A DNA stretch of 64,000 nucleotides. Source: Paenibacillus antarcticus (lineage in GTDB: Bacteria > Bacillota > Bacilli > Paenibacillales > Paenibacillaceae). Below the pieces are notes generated by a model, which was not told the origin of the DNA, made no database searches, and worked only from the letters and a program-made list of their open reading frames with translations. The position numbers and the translations under genes were made by a program. The stretch spans positions 165,444 to 229,443 of the forward strand of contig NZ_LVJI01000024.1 in the NCBI RefSeq assembly GCF_001637225.1. The letters run 5' to 3'. Of the stretch, positions 63,712 through 64,000 are shown piece after piece; the stretch's first letter is position 1; each line of letters starts with the position of its first letter.

Positions 63712-64000
63712 TTGAGTTGTTCAGGTAAAAAAAAGCGGTGTAAAAAGAAAATCCTAATTGTTTGTCCTACGAAGGGAAAAAGAAGGAAACGCTGTGTTAA
63801 AGTGATTAAAAAAGTAGTGCGGGTAACGTGTCCCCCACCTAAAGTAAATGTTACTACTCCGACGGTTGTTGGTCCTCGCGGACCACAAGGACCACAAGGA
63901 CCTCAAGGTTTTCCTGGAGGAACTGGTGGAATTGGAGCAACAGGAGCAACTGGAGTAGCAGGACCGACAGGTCCAGGAGTAGGAGCAACAGGAGCAACAG
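63712..64000 (+). CDS. Collagen-like protein with basic Cys-rich N-terminus (3' end outside the window)
   Basis: An open frame from TTG at 63712, 7 nt after GGGAGGTG, runs off the window end; 96 codons are visible. Residues 1-45 are rich in Lys/Arg with five cysteines (SCSGKKKRCKKK, IVCPTKGKRRKRC, VTCPPP). A Gly-X-Y region follows: GPRGPQGPQGPQGFPGG, then GATGATG and GPTGPG units, continuing to the edge. GPQ/GAT triplets are typical of spore-surface (BclA-like) and other bacterial collagen-like glycoproteins. No signal peptide is evident. The basic N-terminus may anchor the filament to a spore or cell-surface layer; this is inference. Confidence 0.83.
   Translation, partial: MSCSGKKKRCKKKILIVCPTKGKRRKRCVKVIKKVVRVTCPPPKVNVTTPTVVGPRGPQGPQGPQGFPGGTGGIGATGATGVAGPTGPGVGATGAT

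Noticed and set aside
63870..64000. Tandem repeat array or CRISPR-like pattern
   Set aside because: The repeats are codon-level Gly-X-Y triplets of a collagen-like coding sequence, with no spacers.

Overview
The window looks like chromosomal DNA of a low-to-moderate GC Gram-positive of the Paenibacillus type. Supporting signs are strong AGGAGG-type ribosome binding sites, occasional GTG/TTG starts, many YesM/YesN-type two-component pairs next to carbohydrate ABC transporters, lipoprotein binding proteins, large intracellular glycosidases, an hxlAB-hxlR cluster and a collagen-like surface protein. The genus is inferred from gene style; no rRNA or other marker gene is present.

Positions 1-12010 hold a plus-strand operon of five cytoplasmic glycosidases: GH3 (cut by the window edge), GH38 alpha-mannosidase, GH125 exo-alpha-1,6-mannosidase, a multidomain clan GH-A enzyme, and a second GH38. 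Positions 12139-14993 carry a minus-strand trio of two TIM-barrel sugar isomerases/epimerases and a Gfo/Idh/MocA dehydrogenase. An AraC regulator and a GH20 hexosaminidase follow (15137-17980). A second AraC regulator (18042-18947) diverges from another isomerase/dehydrogenase pair (19114-20994). A YesM/YesN pair (21046-24511) faces an operon for a carbohydrate ABC importer plus nanA and nanE (24753-29671). Together, alpha-mannosidases, hexosaminidase and sialic acid genes suggest that imported pieces of N-glycans or similar glycoconjugates are dismantled inside the cell.

After a CpsB-type phosphatase/VanW pair and a patatin-like lipase, positions 32766-46411 form a second sugar locus. Binding protein, response regulator and histidine kinase lie on the minus strand. 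Two permeases, an esterase, a GH3 beta-glucosidase and a 1114-residue GH94-like phosphorylase lie on the plus strand. The gene set resembles the 1,2-beta-oligoglucan (sophorooligosaccharide) loci known from Listeria and Lachnoclostridium.

From 46412 on the content is mixed: an Imm11-like immunity gene broken by a frameshift, a highly structured intergenic element of about 190 bp, a LysR regulator, pstSCAB, an ABC exporter with a short-loop two-component system, a MATE pump, hxlA-hxlB-hxlR for formaldehyde fixation, a double-HTH regulator facing a holin-like gene, and small conserved genes (Dabb, YutE/HepT-like, DUF4261, YtxH). The window ends inside a collagen-like protein with a lysine- and cysteine-rich N-terminus. 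Most operons are closed by clear hairpin terminators, often shared by convergent genes. No tRNA, rRNA, CRISPR array or transposase was recognised.
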